Origin: Streptomyces cavernicola
GTDB lineage: Bacteria; Actinomycetota; Actinomycetes; Streptomycetales; Streptomycetaceae
NCBI RefSeq assembly: GCF_029968035.1
Contig: NZ_JASCIQ010000040.1
Location: 1 to 64,000 of the forward strand
Reading direction: 5' to 3'
DNA: 64,000 bases
The position numbers and the translations under genes are program-made. The notes under the pieces are model-generated. The model was not told the DNA's origin and searched no databases. It was given only the letters and a program-made list of their open reading frames with translations. This document shows, in pieces, positions 8,888 through 17,273 of the stretch; position 1 is the stretch's first letter; every line of letters begins with the position of its first letter.

Positions 8888-8934
8888 TCGGCCAGTATCG
8901 CGCCTGAGCGTGGGACGTACGACGGCGAGCCTGT

Positions 8935-8950
8935 CCTTGCCAGTGGTAGG
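8935..8950. promoter_or_regulatory. candidate operator between regulator and dehydrogenase
   Basis: Imperfect inverted repeat CCTTGCCAGTGGTAGG in the 127-base divergent gap, overlapping the place where a promoter for the dehydrogenase would be expected. The position fits control by the neighbouring MmyB-type regulator. Confidence 0.3.
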
Positions 8951-9014
8951 AACCGCAGACGTACGCAGAGCAGAGGTCTGGGTACGCGCGGGCAGCTCCG
9001 GCAGGCTCGATGCC

Positions 9015-10064
9015 ATGACAACCAGCACTTCCGTTCCCGCGTACGCCGCCCCCGCCGCCAAGGCCCCGCTCCAGCGCACCACCGTGCCGCGGCGCCCGGT
9101 CGGCGAGTTCGACGTACTGATCGACATCAAGTACGCGGGCATCTGCCACTCGGACATCCACCAGGCCACCGACGGCTGGGGCGAGGGCATCTTCCCGATG
9201 GTGCCCGGCCACGAGATCGCGGGCGTCGTCGCCGAGGTCGGCCCCGGCGTGACCAAGCACGCGGTCGGCGACCACGTGGGCGTCGGCTGCTTCGTCGACT
9301 CCTGCCGAGAGTGCGAGTACTGCCTGCAGGGCCTGGAGCAGTACTGCACCCAGGGCAACGTCGGCACGTACAACGCGCTCGACAAGAACGGCGAGCCGAC
9401 GTACGGCGGCTACTCGACGCAGATCGTCGTCGACGAGAACTACACGCTCCGCATCCCCGACAGCCTGCCCCTCGACGTGGCCGCGCCGCTGCTCTGTGCC
9501 GGCATCACGCTGTACTCGCCGCTGCGCCACTGGAAGGCCGGCCCCGGCAAGAAGGTCGCGATCGTCGGCCTGGGCGGCCTCGGCCACATGGGCGTCAAGA
9601 TCGCGAACGCGCTCGGCGCCGAGGTGACCGTGCTCTCGCAGTCCCTGCGCAAGAAGGACGACGGCCTGCGCCTGGGCGCGTCCGACTACCACGCGACGAG
9701 CGACCCGGCCACGTTCGAGACCCTCGCCGGGCGCTTCGACCTGATCGTCTCCACGGTGTCCGCGCCGCTCGACATGGACGCGTACCTGCGGCTCCTGAAG
9801 ACGGACGGCGCGTTCGTGAACGTGGGCGCCCCCGAGGAGCCGAACTCGCTGAGCATGTTCTCGCTGATCGGCGGCCGCAAGACGCTCGCCGGTTCGATGA
9901 TCGGCGGCATCGCGGAGACCCAGGAGATGCTGGACTTCTGTGCGGAGCACGGGTTGGGCGCGGAGATCGAGGTGATCCGCGCGGAGCAGGTCAATGAGGC
10001 GTACGAGCGGGTGCTTGCCAGCGATGTGCGGTACCGCTTCGTGATCGACGCCTCGACGATCTAG
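9015..10064 (+). CDS. zinc-dependent alcohol dehydrogenase
   Basis: 349-residue medium-chain dehydrogenase, probably NADP-linked and acting on primary alcohols or aldehydes (cinnamyl-alcohol/YjgB-like group). Catalytic zinc ligands are Cys44 (GICHSD) and His66-Glu67; the structural zinc is held by Cys97, 100, 103 and 111. The Rossmann motif GLGGLGHMG is intact. ATG 9015 gives the normal length; an upstream in-frame extension runs through the divergent promoter and is rejected. It is likely repressed or activated by the divergent regulator. Substrate cannot be read from sequence. Confidence 0.9.
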   Translation: MTTSTSVPAYAAPAAKAPLQRTTVPRRPVGEFDVLIDIKYAGICHSDIHQATDGWGEGIFPMVPGHEIAGVVAEVGPGVTKHAVGDHVGVGCFVDSCRECEYCLQGLEQYCTQGNVGTYNALDKNGEPTYGGYSTQIVVDENYTLRIPDSLPLDVAAPLLCAGITLYSPLRHWKAGPGKKVAIVGLGGLGHMGVKIANALGAEVTVLSQSLRKKDDGLRLGASDYHATSDPATFETLAGRFDLIVSTVSAPLDMDAYLRLLKTDGAFVNVGAPEEPNSLSMFSLIGGRKTLAGSMIGGIAETQEMLDFCAEHGLGAEIEVIRAEQVNEAYERVLASDVRYRFVIDASTI

Positions 10065-10075
10065 GGCCGCCGCCC

Positions 10076-10267
10076 TTTTCTCCCCACCCCTCCCCTTCCC
10101 GAAAGACTGCCGTCGGCTGTCGTTCATCTGCCCCGCCGTCGTGGCTGGTCGCGCAGTTCCCCGCGCCCCTTGAAAACCAGCCCCTCCGGCGTTTGAGGAG
10201 CGGGGGTCCGGGGGCGGAGCCCCCGAAGCTGCCGCAGGCTTTCGGGAAGGGGCGGGGTGGGGGGAAA
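10076..10267. repeat. modular repeat element with terminal inverted repeats (copy 1)
   Basis: Left arm 10076-10105 and right arm 10239-10267 are inverted versions of a CCGCCCCTTCCCGAAAG-type end. Between them lie the core module GCGCAGTTCCCCGCGCCCCT (10151-10170) and a second module beginning CAGCCCCTCCGGCGTTTGAG. It fills most of the gap 10065-10454; bases 10268-10454 hold no recognisable feature apart from the leader of the next gene. Confidence 0.8.
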
Positions 10268-10454
10268 GCACGAAGTGTGGGGCAGGTCACGCTCCTTGGT
10301 GGTCCTGGTTCTTCGGTAAATGCCCCAATTCTCGGGTCACGAGATCAATACACTCGCCTCCCATGTGTGATTGGCGCGTGAAGAAAAAGTGGCTGATATG
10401 GCCATCGAATGAAGGCCTGAACGAACCGGACGCCCCCGCCGCGTCTGGCGCCTG

Positions 10455-12587
10455 ATGGCGGCACGGCACAAGCAGGCACGGGATCCGAGGGCGCACTGGC
10501 CGCTCCTCTTCGTCACCCTGTCCGTCCTCTTCGGCGCCCTGCTCTTCCACGGCTGGGTGCAGAACGAGGTCGACGGGGCCAAGGACAAGCAGGACTGCAC
10601 CGCACCCGTGCCCCGGGCCGCGGCCGACGCCGGGCCCGTCCTCTCCATCCAGGGGGACCGGGTGCGGTCGGCCTCCATGCCCGCGGGCACCGTCGCCCTC
10701 ACCTACGACGGCGGCCCCGACCCGGAGTGGACCCCGCGGCTGCTCGCCCTGCTCAAGAAGCACGACGCGCACGCCACGTTCTTCCTCAGCGGCGCCAAGG
10801 CCGCCGAGTACCCCGACCTGGTGCACCGCATCCGGGCCGAGGGCCACGAGATCGGCTCCAACACCTACACCGGCGCCGACCTCGGAACCGCCTCCACCGT
10901 CCGCGGCGCCATGGAGCACCACCTCACGCAGTCCGCCTTCGCGGGCGCCGACGGCTTCCGCACCTCGCTGCTGCGGATGCCGATGACCACCACCGTCCCC
11001 ACCCTGTGCGGCGCCGAGTGGCCCGCCGCGCGCAGCGCCTCGGAGGACGACGGCTACCTCCTGGTCGCCGCCGACCGGCCCGGTCGCAAGCCCGCCGCCG
11101 GGCTCGTGCGCCAGTTCAGCCAGACCTCCCTCGCCTACCGCGAGACCGGTCAGCTGCTCGCCGACCCGGACGCCCGACGCTTCGCCACCGTCTCCGAGGG
11201 CCTCCGCGATGCGAAGGGCGGGCCGGCCCTGGCCGCCGGGCCCGCCATGACCCCGGCGAGCCAGCCGCAGCAGTGGCTGGGCACCGCGCTGATGCGCTTC
11301 CAGGACCTGGGGCGCAGCTTCGTCGCCGCCCTCGGCGTGATCCTCACCGCCGCCGCCGTGCTCGGCCTGATCCGCCTGTTCGTGCTCGTCGTGTTCGCCC
11401 GCGCCCACGTCAAGCGCCTGGAGCGGTACCGGCCCGGCTCGCCCTGGCTGCGCGAGATCCGCGACCCGGTGACGGTCCTCGTACCCGCGTACAACGAGGA
11501 GGCCGGGATCGGCGGCACCCTGCGCTCGCTGCTCGCCTCCACCCACCGGCAGCTGCAGATCATCGTCATCGACGACGGCTCCTCGGACCGCACCGTGGAG
11601 ATCGCCCACGAGTACGCCGACCGCGACCCGCGCGTGCAGGTGATCTGCCAGCCCAACGCGGGCAAGGCCGCCGCCCTCAACCACGGCCTGAAGTACGCCC
11701 GTTGCCCGTACGTCGTGATGGTCGACTCGGACACCGTCTTCGAGGCCGACGCGATCGAGCGCCTCGTCCAGCCGCTCGCGCATCCGGCCGTCGGCGCGGT
11801 CAGCGGCAACACCAAGGTGGGCAACCGCCGCCGTTTCCTGGGGCGTTGGCAGCATCTGGAGTACGTCTTCGGGTTCAACCTGGACCGCCGGATGTTCGAG
11901 GTCCTGGAGTGCATGACGACCGTGCCCGGCGCGATCGGCGCGTTCCGGCTCGACGCGCTCATGGGCGTGGGCGGCCTGAGCGAGGACACCCTCGCCGAGG
12001 ACACCGACCTCACCATGGCGCTGTGGCGGGCCGGCTGGCGGGTCGTGTACGAGGAGACCGCCATCGCCTGGACCGAAGTCCCCACCTCCCTGCGGCAGTT
12101 GTGGCGGCAGCGCTACCGCTGGTGCTACGGCACCCTGCAGGCGATGTGGAAGCACCGCAGAGCCGTCTTCGAGGTCGGCCCCGCAGGGCGCTTCGGCCGC
12201 CGCGGCCTCTCGTACCTCTTCCTCTTCCAGGTGGTGCTGCCGCTGCTCGCCCCGGTCATCGACGTCTTCATGCTCTACAGCGCCCTGTTCACCGACTCCC
12301 CGGTGAAGTCCATGGCGACGTGGATCGGCTTCCTGGCCGTGCAGATCGCCGTTGCCGCGTACGCGCTGAAGCTCGACGGCGAGCGCCGGCGCACGCTCTG
12401 GTCGCTGCCCTTCCAGCTGTTCGTCTACCGGCAGTTGATGTATCTCGTGGTCATCCAGTCGGTGGTCGCGTTCGTCGGCGGCAGCCGCCTGAAGTGGCAG
12501 CGCATGCACCGATCCGGTACGGCCGCCGCCGCGGCCAAGCACATCGGCGCCGAGGCGGACCGCCGCGGCCTGCCGGTCTCGAGGTGA
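10455..12587 (+). CDS. membrane glycosyltransferase family 2 fused to a degenerate polysaccharide-deacetylase domain
   Basis: 710 residues. A short cytoplasmic N-terminus and membrane helix (about 16-33) lead to an outside NodB-like domain (about 75-240), a second helix (about 290-315), a GT2 domain (about 340-570) and C-terminal helices. The transferase is intact: PAYNEEAGIGG, DDGSSDRT, DSDTVFEADA, EDTD and QRYRW, as in hyaluronan/cellulose/PNAG-type synthases that extrude a beta-linked polymer. The NodB domain has lost all three metal ligands: TYDGGPD replaces TFDDGPD and SNTYTG replaces the His-x3-His motif. It may bind but should not deacetylate sugar. The next gene (LCP) starts 4 bases later, suggesting export plus wall attachment. 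The architecture recalls the Streptomyces MatA/MatB aggregation polymer enzymes. Confidence 0.88.
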   Translation: MAARHKQARDPRAHWPLLFVTLSVLFGALLFHGWVQNEVDGAKDKQDCTAPVPRAAADAGPVLSIQGDRVRSASMPAGTVALTYDGGPDPEWTPRLLALLKKHDAHATFFLSGAKAAEYPDLVHRIRAEGHEIGSNTYTGADLGTASTVRGAMEHHLTQSAFAGADGFRTSLLRMPMTTTVPTLCGAEWPAARSASEDDGYLLVAADRPGRKPAAGLVRQFSQTSLAYRETGQLLADPDARRFATVSEGLRDAKGGPALAAGPAMTPASQPQQWLGTALMRFQDLGRSFVAALGVILTAAAVLGLIRLFVLVVFARAHVKRLERYRPGSPWLREIRDPVTVLVPAYNEEAGIGGTLRSLLASTHRQLQIIVIDDGSSDRTVEIAHEYADRDPRVQVICQPNAGKAAALNHGLKYARCPYVVMVDSDTVFEADAIERLVQPLAHPAVGAVSGNTKVGNRRRFLGRWQHLEYVFGFNLDRRMFEVLECMTTVPGAIGAFRLDALMGVGGLSEDTLAEDTDLTMALWRAGWRVVYEETAIAWTEVPTSLRQLWRQRYRWCYGTLQAMWKHRRAVFEVGPAGRFGRRGLSYLFLFQVVLPLLAPVIDVFMLYSALFTDSPVKSMATWIGFLAVQIAVAAYALKLDGERRRTLWSLPFQLFVYRQLMYLVVIQSVVAFVGGSRLKWQRMHRSGTAAAAAKHIGAEADRRGLPVSR

Positions 12588-12591
12588 GGTC

Positions 12592-13815
12592 TTGAACTCC
12601 AGCCCTGGCTCCCGCCCGCTGACTCCGATATCCCTCGGCTCCCCGGAGCCGTACGACGCACACGTCTCGTACACGTCGCACGAGACGTATGACGCGTACG
12701 ACAGCCACCCGCCCGAACCGGTCCGCGAGCCGCACGAACCCGCGGTCTCCGGGGCGGCGGGCGGCGGCCCCCGCACCGGCGGCGCCGGCCCACGGCCCGG
12801 CGGGCGGCGGCCGAAGCGGCGGCGCTCCCGCTTCCGCCGGGTGCTGCGTGCCCTGTGCCTCCTGGTACTCCTGAGCGTGCTCGGCGGCGCGGGCACCTAT
12901 GTGTGGGCCGACTCCCGCCTCGGCGGCGACGTCGACCTCTCCGCGCTGCCGGACCGGCCCGCCCCCGGCAAGGGCGCCAACTATCTGATCGTGGGCTCCG
13001 ACAGCCGCGAGGGCCTGAGCGAAAAGCAGACCAGGGACCTGCACACCGGCTCGTCCATCGGCTCCGAGGGCCGCCGCACCGACTCGATGATGGTGCTGCA
13101 CACCGGCGCCCACGGCACCAGCCTGGTCAGCCTGCCGCGCGACTCCTGGGTCACCGTCCCCGCGTACGTGGACCCGCGGACCGGCATCCACCACAAGGCG
13201 GCGAAGAACAAACTCAACGCGGCCTTCTCCCTCGGCGGGCCCGAACTCCTCGTCCGCACCGTCGAGTTGAACACCGGACTGCGCATCGACCACTACACGG
13301 AGATCGGCTTCGCCGGGTTCGTCGGCATCGTGGACGCGGTCGGCGGCGTCCGCATGTGCGTGGACCGGCCGCTGCGTGACGAGAAGTCCGGCCTGAACCT
13401 GGCCAAGGGCTGCCACACCCTGGGCGGCCGCGACGCCCTGGCCTTCGTACGCCAGCGGCACCAGGAGAAGGAGGGCGACCTCGGCCGCTCCCGCAACCAG
13501 CAGAAGTTCATGGCCGCCCTGGCGACGAAGGCCGCCTCCCGCGACGTGCTGCTGAGCCCCTCGGCGGTGGTCGGCACGGCCGAGGCGGGCCTGGACACCC
13601 TGGTCGTGGACGAGTCCACCGGGCTGCGTCAGCTCACCCGGCTGTTCAAGGCGCTGCGCGCGGTGTCCGGCGGCGACGGCAGGCAGCTGGGCGTCCCGGT
13701 CCGCACGGTCGGCCTGGCCACGTCGAAGGGCAGCGCGATCGTCTGGGACAAGGAGAAGTCGAAGCTCCTGTTCGCACAGCTGCGGGAGGACCGCCCGGTC
13801 ACGCTCTCGGACTGA
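12592..13815 (+). CDS. LytR-CpsA-Psr (LCP) family glycopolymer transferase
   Basis: 407 residues: an unstructured Pro/Ser/basic N-terminus (about 1-82), one membrane helix (about 86-105) and an extracellular LCP domain (about 120-330). Family signatures are visible: NYLIVGSDSR, RTDSMMVLH, SLPRDSW, KLNAAFSLGG and ALAFVRQRH, which include the Arg and Asp residues that bind the polyprenyl pyrophosphate. LCP enzymes move lipid-linked polymers onto peptidoglycan. The start is TTG 12592 directly after GAGGTGAGG and 4 bases from the previous stop, so it is translationally coupled to the glycosyltransferase, which probably makes the transferred polymer (inference). Confidence 0.9.
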   Translation: MNSSPGSRPLTPISLGSPEPYDAHVSYTSHETYDAYDSHPPEPVREPHEPAVSGAAGGGPRTGGAGPRPGGRRPKRRRSRFRRVLRALCLLVLLSVLGGAGTYVWADSRLGGDVDLSALPDRPAPGKGANYLIVGSDSREGLSEKQTRDLHTGSSIGSEGRRTDSMMVLHTGAHGTSLVSLPRDSWVTVPAYVDPRTGIHHKAAKNKLNAAFSLGGPELLVRTVELNTGLRIDHYTEIGFAGFVGIVDAVGGVRMCVDRPLRDEKSGLNLAKGCHTLGGRDALAFVRQRHQEKEGDLGRSRNQQKFMAALATKAASRDVLLSPSAVVGTAEAGLDTLVVDESTGLRQLTRLFKALRAVSGGDGRQLGVPVRTVGLATSKGSAIVWDKEKSKLLFAQLREDRPVTLSD

Positions 13816-13946
13816 GCGGCCTGCGTCTCGCGCTGCATCTCGCCCTGCACCTCGGGCTGTGCCTCGCCCTGCACCTCGGGCTGTGCCTCGCGTTGGGCTT
13901 GCTGCTGGGCCGCGGTGCGGGCGCGCGCCCACGCGGGGTTGCACAT
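13629..13946 (-). CDS. possible small repeat-containing protein, partly antisense to the LCP gene
   Basis: Directly after the VOC-protein stop there is GAGGAGG and, 8 bases on, ATG TGC AAC CCC GCG TGG. The frame reads MCNPAWARAR, then Gln/Glu-rich 8-residue repeats coded by a 24-base tandem repeat, then runs antisense into the LCP 3' end to a total of 105 residues. The ribosome site and coupling are convincing; the C-terminal half looks like read-through into antisense sequence. It could be a remnant of a longer small protein. Doubtful gene. Confidence 0.35.
   Translation of the reverse strand: MCNPAWARARTAAQQQAQREAQPEVQGEAQPEVQGEMQRETQAAQSESVTGRSSRSCANRSFDFSLSQTIALPFDVARPTVRTGTPSCLPSPPDTARSALNSRVS
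13839..13886. repeat. 24-base tandem repeat, two perfect copies
   Basis: Units 13839-13862 and 13863-13886 are identical, with partial units on both sides. The repeat lies between the LCP and VOC genes and codes for Gln/Glu/Pro/Val octapeptides on the minus strand. Confidence 0.8.
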
Positions 13947-13957
13947 GGGGCGCCTCC

Positions 13958-14368
13958 TCAGCGGAGTTCCTGGATGCGGATCAGATTCCCCGCGGGGTCG
14001 CGGAAGGCGCAGTCGCGGATGCCGTACGGCTGCTCCGTCGGCTCCTGCACGACCTCCCCGCGCCCGTCCCGCACCTTCGCGAAGACCCCGTCGAGGTCCC
14101 GCGTGGCGAGCAGGATCCAGCCGTACGTGCCCTTCGCCATCATCTCGGCGATGGTCCGCCGCTCGGCCTCGGTGATCCCGGGGTCGGCGGCGGGCGGCGC
14201 GAGCAGGATGCAGGTGTCGGGCTGTCCGGCCGGTCCGACGGTGATCCAGCGCATCTCGCCCTGCCCGACGTCGCTGCGCACCTCGAACCCCAGGGTGTCC
14301 CGATAGAAGGCGAGGGAGGCCTCGGGATCGGTGTGCGGCAGCGCGCTCGTGTGAATGGTGAGGTCCAT
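13958..14368 (-). CDS. VOC/glyoxalase-fold protein
   Basis: 136-residue single-domain vicinal-oxygen-chelate protein with the paired beta-alpha-beta-beta-beta pattern: LAFYRDTLGFEV near the start and DCAFRDPAGNLIRIQEL at the end, the latter carrying the usual Glu metal ligand. Such proteins are dioxygenases, glyoxalases or drug-binding proteins; nothing here tells which. It is followed downstream by a possible small coupled frame, and the YciI-like gene lies 69 bases upstream on the same strand, so the two may be co-transcribed. Confidence 0.82.
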   Translation of the reverse strand: MDLTIHTSALPHTDPEASLAFYRDTLGFEVRSDVGQGEMRWITVGPAGQPDTCILLAPPAADPGITEAERRTIAEMMAKGTYGWILLATRDLDGVFAKVRDGRGEVVQEPTEQPYGIRDCAFRDPAGNLIRIQELR

Positions 14369-14437
14369 GCCCCGATGCTAGGTACCGGGCGGTGAGCCGC
14401 GCTTCTCGAATCCTGCTCGACCGGAGGGGCGTGCGGG

Positions 14438-14785
14438 TCAGGCGGACTCCAGGAGCGGGCGGACCTCGACCGTCTCCGGCGTCGGCAGGCTCTTCGCCAC
14501 CCCGACGGCCTCCTCCCGGTCGGCCACCTCGACGACGAACCAGCCGCCGAGGCTCTCCTCCCCGACGTACGCGGGGCCCTCGGTCACCTCCGGCGTGCCC
14601 TCACCGGTCGTACGGACGGTGACCGGGCCGGCCGTCCCGGTGTCCAGGGCGTCGCCGCCGACCAGCCTCCCGGACCCGGCGAGCTCGCCGATCCACGCCT
14701 CGTAGGCCGAGCGGTACGCGGACCGGTCCTCCTTGATGCGGCGGCGGGACTCGTCCGTCTCGAAGATGACGAGGGCGAACTTCAT
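14438..14785 (-). CDS. YciI/DGPF-like family protein
   Basis: 115 residues starting MKFALVIFETDE, with the GRLVGGDAL and GGWFVVEVADREEAVGVAKSLP segments typical of YCII-related (dimeric alpha-beta ferredoxin-like) proteins. In Streptomyces these often sit next to ECF sigma genes, but none is adjacent here. Cytoplasmic; the reaction is unknown. An AAGGAGC ribosome site precedes the ATG at 14785. Confidence 0.78.
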   Translation of the reverse strand: MKFALVIFETDESRRRIKEDRSAYRSAYEAWIGELAGSGRLVGGDALDTGTAGPVTVRTTGEGTPEVTEGPAYVGEESLGGWFVVEVADREEAVGVAKSLPTPETVEVRPLLESA

Positions 14786-14855
14786 GGCAGGTGCTCCTTG
14801 CCTTGTCGGACCGTCGCGGGGACGGCGCTGTCGTTGAACTTCCGTGTACTGCCGG

Positions 14856-15539
14856 TCAGTTGGAGGCGCGTGCCGTCGCGATGCGGGCGATGTCGGCCGG
14901 GGCGCCGGCCATGATCGTGCGGGCGTGCTCGGTGATCAGCTCGACCGGCCAGTCCCACCAGGCCGCGCCGAGCAGCTGCTCGACCTCGGCGTCGGAGTAC
15001 CGCTGCCGGATCGGCCGCGCCGGATTGCCGCCGACGATCGTGTACGGCGGCACGTCCGCGGTGACCACCGCGCCGGCCGCGACGATCGCACCGTCGCCGA
15101 TGCGCACGCCGGGCATCACGGTCGCCCCGTAGCCGAACCAGACGTCGTTGCCGACGACGGTGTCGCCGCGGCTCGGCAGGGACGTGACGATGTCGAGCGT
15201 CTCCTCGGCCCAGCGCCCGCCGAACATCGTGAACGGGTACGTGGACACCCCCACCGTCGGATGCTCCGCCCCCGCCATCAGGAACCGCGTCCCGGTGGCG
15301 ATCGCGCAGAACCTGCCGATGACGAGCCGCTCGGGGCCGTACGCGTACAGGACGTTGCGGTGCTCGAACTCCGTTGCCCCGGAAGGGTCGTCGTAGTACG
15401 TGTAGTCGCCGACGGCGATCTGCGGCGAGGCGACCAGAGGCTTCAGGAACACCACGCGCTCGTGCGCGGGCAGCGGGTGGACCGCCCGAGGGTCGGGAGA
15501 CACGCGAGGGCCTGGAGGCACACGAGAGTCGGGAGGCAA
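14856..15539 (-). CDS. CatB/Vat-type xenobiotic O-acetyltransferase
   Basis: 227-residue left-handed beta-helix acetyltransferase of the streptogramin/chloramphenicol group. Visible signatures: YTYYDDPSGATEFEHRNVLY, the GAEHPTVGVSTYPF segment with the catalytic His, GNDVWFGYGATVMPGVRIGDGAIVAAGAVV hexapeptide turns (quoted in pieces: GNDVWFGYGATVMPGV, then RIGDGAIVAAGAVV) and IVGGNPARPIRQRY. It transfers acetyl from acetyl-CoA to a hydroxyl group of a drug-like acceptor. The N-terminal 20 residues are Pro/Arg-rich and may be over-extended. A LysR gene is divergent 158 bases away and is its likely regulator. Resistance is possible but many homologues have other acceptors. Confidence 0.83.
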   Translation of the reverse strand: MPPDSRVPPGPRVSPDPRAVHPLPAHERVVFLKPLVASPQIAVGDYTYYDDPSGATEFEHRNVLYAYGPERLVIGRFCAIATGTRFLMAGAEHPTVGVSTYPFTMFGGRWAEETLDIVTSLPSRGDTVVGNDVWFGYGATVMPGVRIGDGAIVAAGAVVTADVPPYTIVGGNPARPIRQRYSDAEVEQLLGAAWWDWPVELITEHARTIMAGAPADIARIATARASN

Positions 15540-15697
15540 GGTGCGGGTCCTTTCGGCGTTCGACCGTGCTGCGTACGAGCCTGCTCTAGGCTTCCGACCT
15601 GATCAACGCCGATGGCCGCAACACCGCCATAAGCGGGAGTGATCGACGGGACGGGGGCGGCGCACTCGGGGTGCGCCGCGAGGGGGCGGCGGCGGAC

Positions 15698-16597
15698 GTG
15701 GAACTGCGGGACATCGAGATCTTCCTGGCCCTCGCCGAGGAACTGCACTTCGGCCGCACCGCACAGCGGCTGCACCTCTCGCAGGCACGCGTCAGCCAGT
15801 CCATCAGCCGGCAGGAACGCAGCCTGGGCGGCGCGCTGTTCGACCGCAGCACCCGCACCGTCACGCTCACCCCGCTCGGCCGCCGCCTGCGCGACGAGCT
15901 GCGCCCCGGCTACCGGATGATCCGCCAGGCCCTGGCGGGCGCGGCGGCCGCCTCCGCCTCCTGCTCCGGGACCGTACGGCTTGCCGTGATGGGGGTGCTC
16001 CCCGTCGAACTGGGCGCGCTGGTCGAGGAGTTCAGGGCCCGGCACCCCGGCTGCGACGTGGCGTTCACGGAGTTCCACTTCAGCGACCCGTTCGCCCGGA
16101 TCCGCTCCGGGCAGGCGGACGTCCAGCTGATGTGGGCCCCCGTGCCGGAGCCGGGGCTGCGGGCCGGGCCCGTGGTGTTCACCGAAGGGCGGGTCCTGGC
16201 CGTGGCCGAGGGCTCCGAGCTCGCCTCGCGCACCCGGGTGTCCCTGGAGGACCTGGCCGGGCGTACCGTCCCGGACCCGGGCGGCCGCGCCCCGGACGAG
16301 TGGCGGCGCGCGATGTGCCCCGACCGCACGCCGGGCGGCCGGCTGATCCACCGCGGGCCACCGGCGCTGACCTTCCACGAGATCCTCGCGCTGGTCGCCG
16401 CGGGCCGCGCGGTCTGCCCCCTGAACTCCCATGTGTCTCGCTACTACACGTATCCCGGCGTGGTCTTCGTCCCCATCGAGGACGCCCCCGCCACCCGCTG
16501 GACCCTGGCCCTCCCGGACCTCACTCCGCCCCCGCACGTCCGAGCCTTCCTCGACACGGCCCGAGCGCTGGGGCCTCGGCGCATCGAGGCTCGGTGA
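15698..16597 (+). CDS. LysR-family transcriptional regulator
   Basis: About 299 residues. The winged helix is at residues 1-60 (MELRDIEIFLALAEELHFGR, then TAQRLHLSQARVSQSISRQE) and the periplasmic-binding-like effector domain follows. I chose GTG 15698, which gives the standard LysR beginning; an in-frame GTG at 15671 is possible. It is divergent from the acetyltransferase gene, the classic LysR arrangement, so it probably activates that gene in response to an unknown inducer. The 158-base gap has no obvious palindrome that I can single out. Confidence 0.87.
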   Translation: MELRDIEIFLALAEELHFGRTAQRLHLSQARVSQSISRQERSLGGALFDRSTRTVTLTPLGRRLRDELRPGYRMIRQALAGAAAASASCSGTVRLAVMGVLPVELGALVEEFRARHPGCDVAFTEFHFSDPFARIRSGQADVQLMWAPVPEPGLRAGPVVFTEGRVLAVAEGSELASRTRVSLEDLAGRTVPDPGGRAPDEWRRAMCPDRTPGGRLIHRGPPALTFHEILALVAAGRAVCPLNSHVSRYYTYPGVVFVPIEDAPATRWTLALPDLTPPPHVRAFLDTARALGPRRIEAR

Positions 16598-16664
16598 GCC
16601 CCCTCGGCGGGATTTCGTCTGCCGGGCCGTCGTGGGGTGGTGGGGGCGTGGCGTCGTGGGTCGT

Positions 16665-17273
16665 TCAAGAGCCGGACGGGCTGAGGTGCGGGAGCCACGC
16701 GCGGTGTCGCTCGCGCAGGCGGTCGCGCTCCTCGGGAGTGGCGAGGACGACGTCCGCGCCGCCGTCGTAGGGGTGGTGGATCCGTCGGAGCCCGCTGTCG
16801 GTGAGGAACACGCCGGCGAGCTCGTCACCGGCGACGGCACGCAACAGGCCGTCCGCACACCCGCGTTCCCACCGGCGCACGTCCGCATACATGTGCACGT
16901 ACGTGTGGAACCCGGAGTCCGGGTCGTCGTCGTCCGCCTCGGTCCACCACAGGGCGGCGCCGGGGTGGAGTGCCCGGCGCGTGGGGTGCGCGGCGGGGCC
17001 GGTCGGGCTCGTGGACCAGTCGGTGGTCACCACGAACACGTCCTGCCCGGCGAAGAGTTCGTCGAGGACCGTGTTGTACCGGGCGAGTACGGTCGCGTAC
17101 TCGCCCGGCGACTCCGGGTACCGCTTCGACCCAGGCAGGCTGTGGAAGCGCACCCAGCGGTCCGCGTACGAGCCCCGGAACGCGTGCGCGACAGGCGGGC
17201 CCGAGGGGCGTCGCGCCCGCCAGAGCGCCGCCAGGCGGGCCGGGACCGGGTACGGGTCCTCAGCTGATGTCAT
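16665..17273 (-). CDS. DUF3885-like hypothetical protein
   Basis: 202-residue soluble protein with conserved-looking blocks WVRFHSLPGSKRYPES, FVVTTDWSTSPTGP and HTYVHMYADVRRW, followed by DSGLRRIHHPYDGGADVVLATPEERDRL (shown in part: RRIHHPYDGGADVVLA). It resembles DUF3885 proteins from memory, at moderate confidence. No signal peptide. Its start overlaps the stop of the upstream gene by 4 bases (ATGA), so the pair is translationally coupled. Function unknown. Confidence 0.7.
   Translation of the reverse strand: MTSAEDPYPVPARLAALWRARRPSGPPVAHAFRGSYADRWVRFHSLPGSKRYPESPGEYATVLARYNTVLDELFAGQDVFVVTTDWSTSPTGPAAHPTRRALHPGAALWWTEADDDDPDSGFHTYVHMYADVRRWERGCADGLLRAVAGDELAGVFLTDSGLRRIHHPYDGGADVVLATPEERDRLRERHRAWLPHLSPSGS

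Noticed and set aside
7758..10271. Long minus-strand open frame across the transpeptidase end, regulator and dehydrogenase
   Set aside because: It is antisense or out of frame to three well-supported genes and has no ribosome site; GC-rich codons keep alternate frames open.
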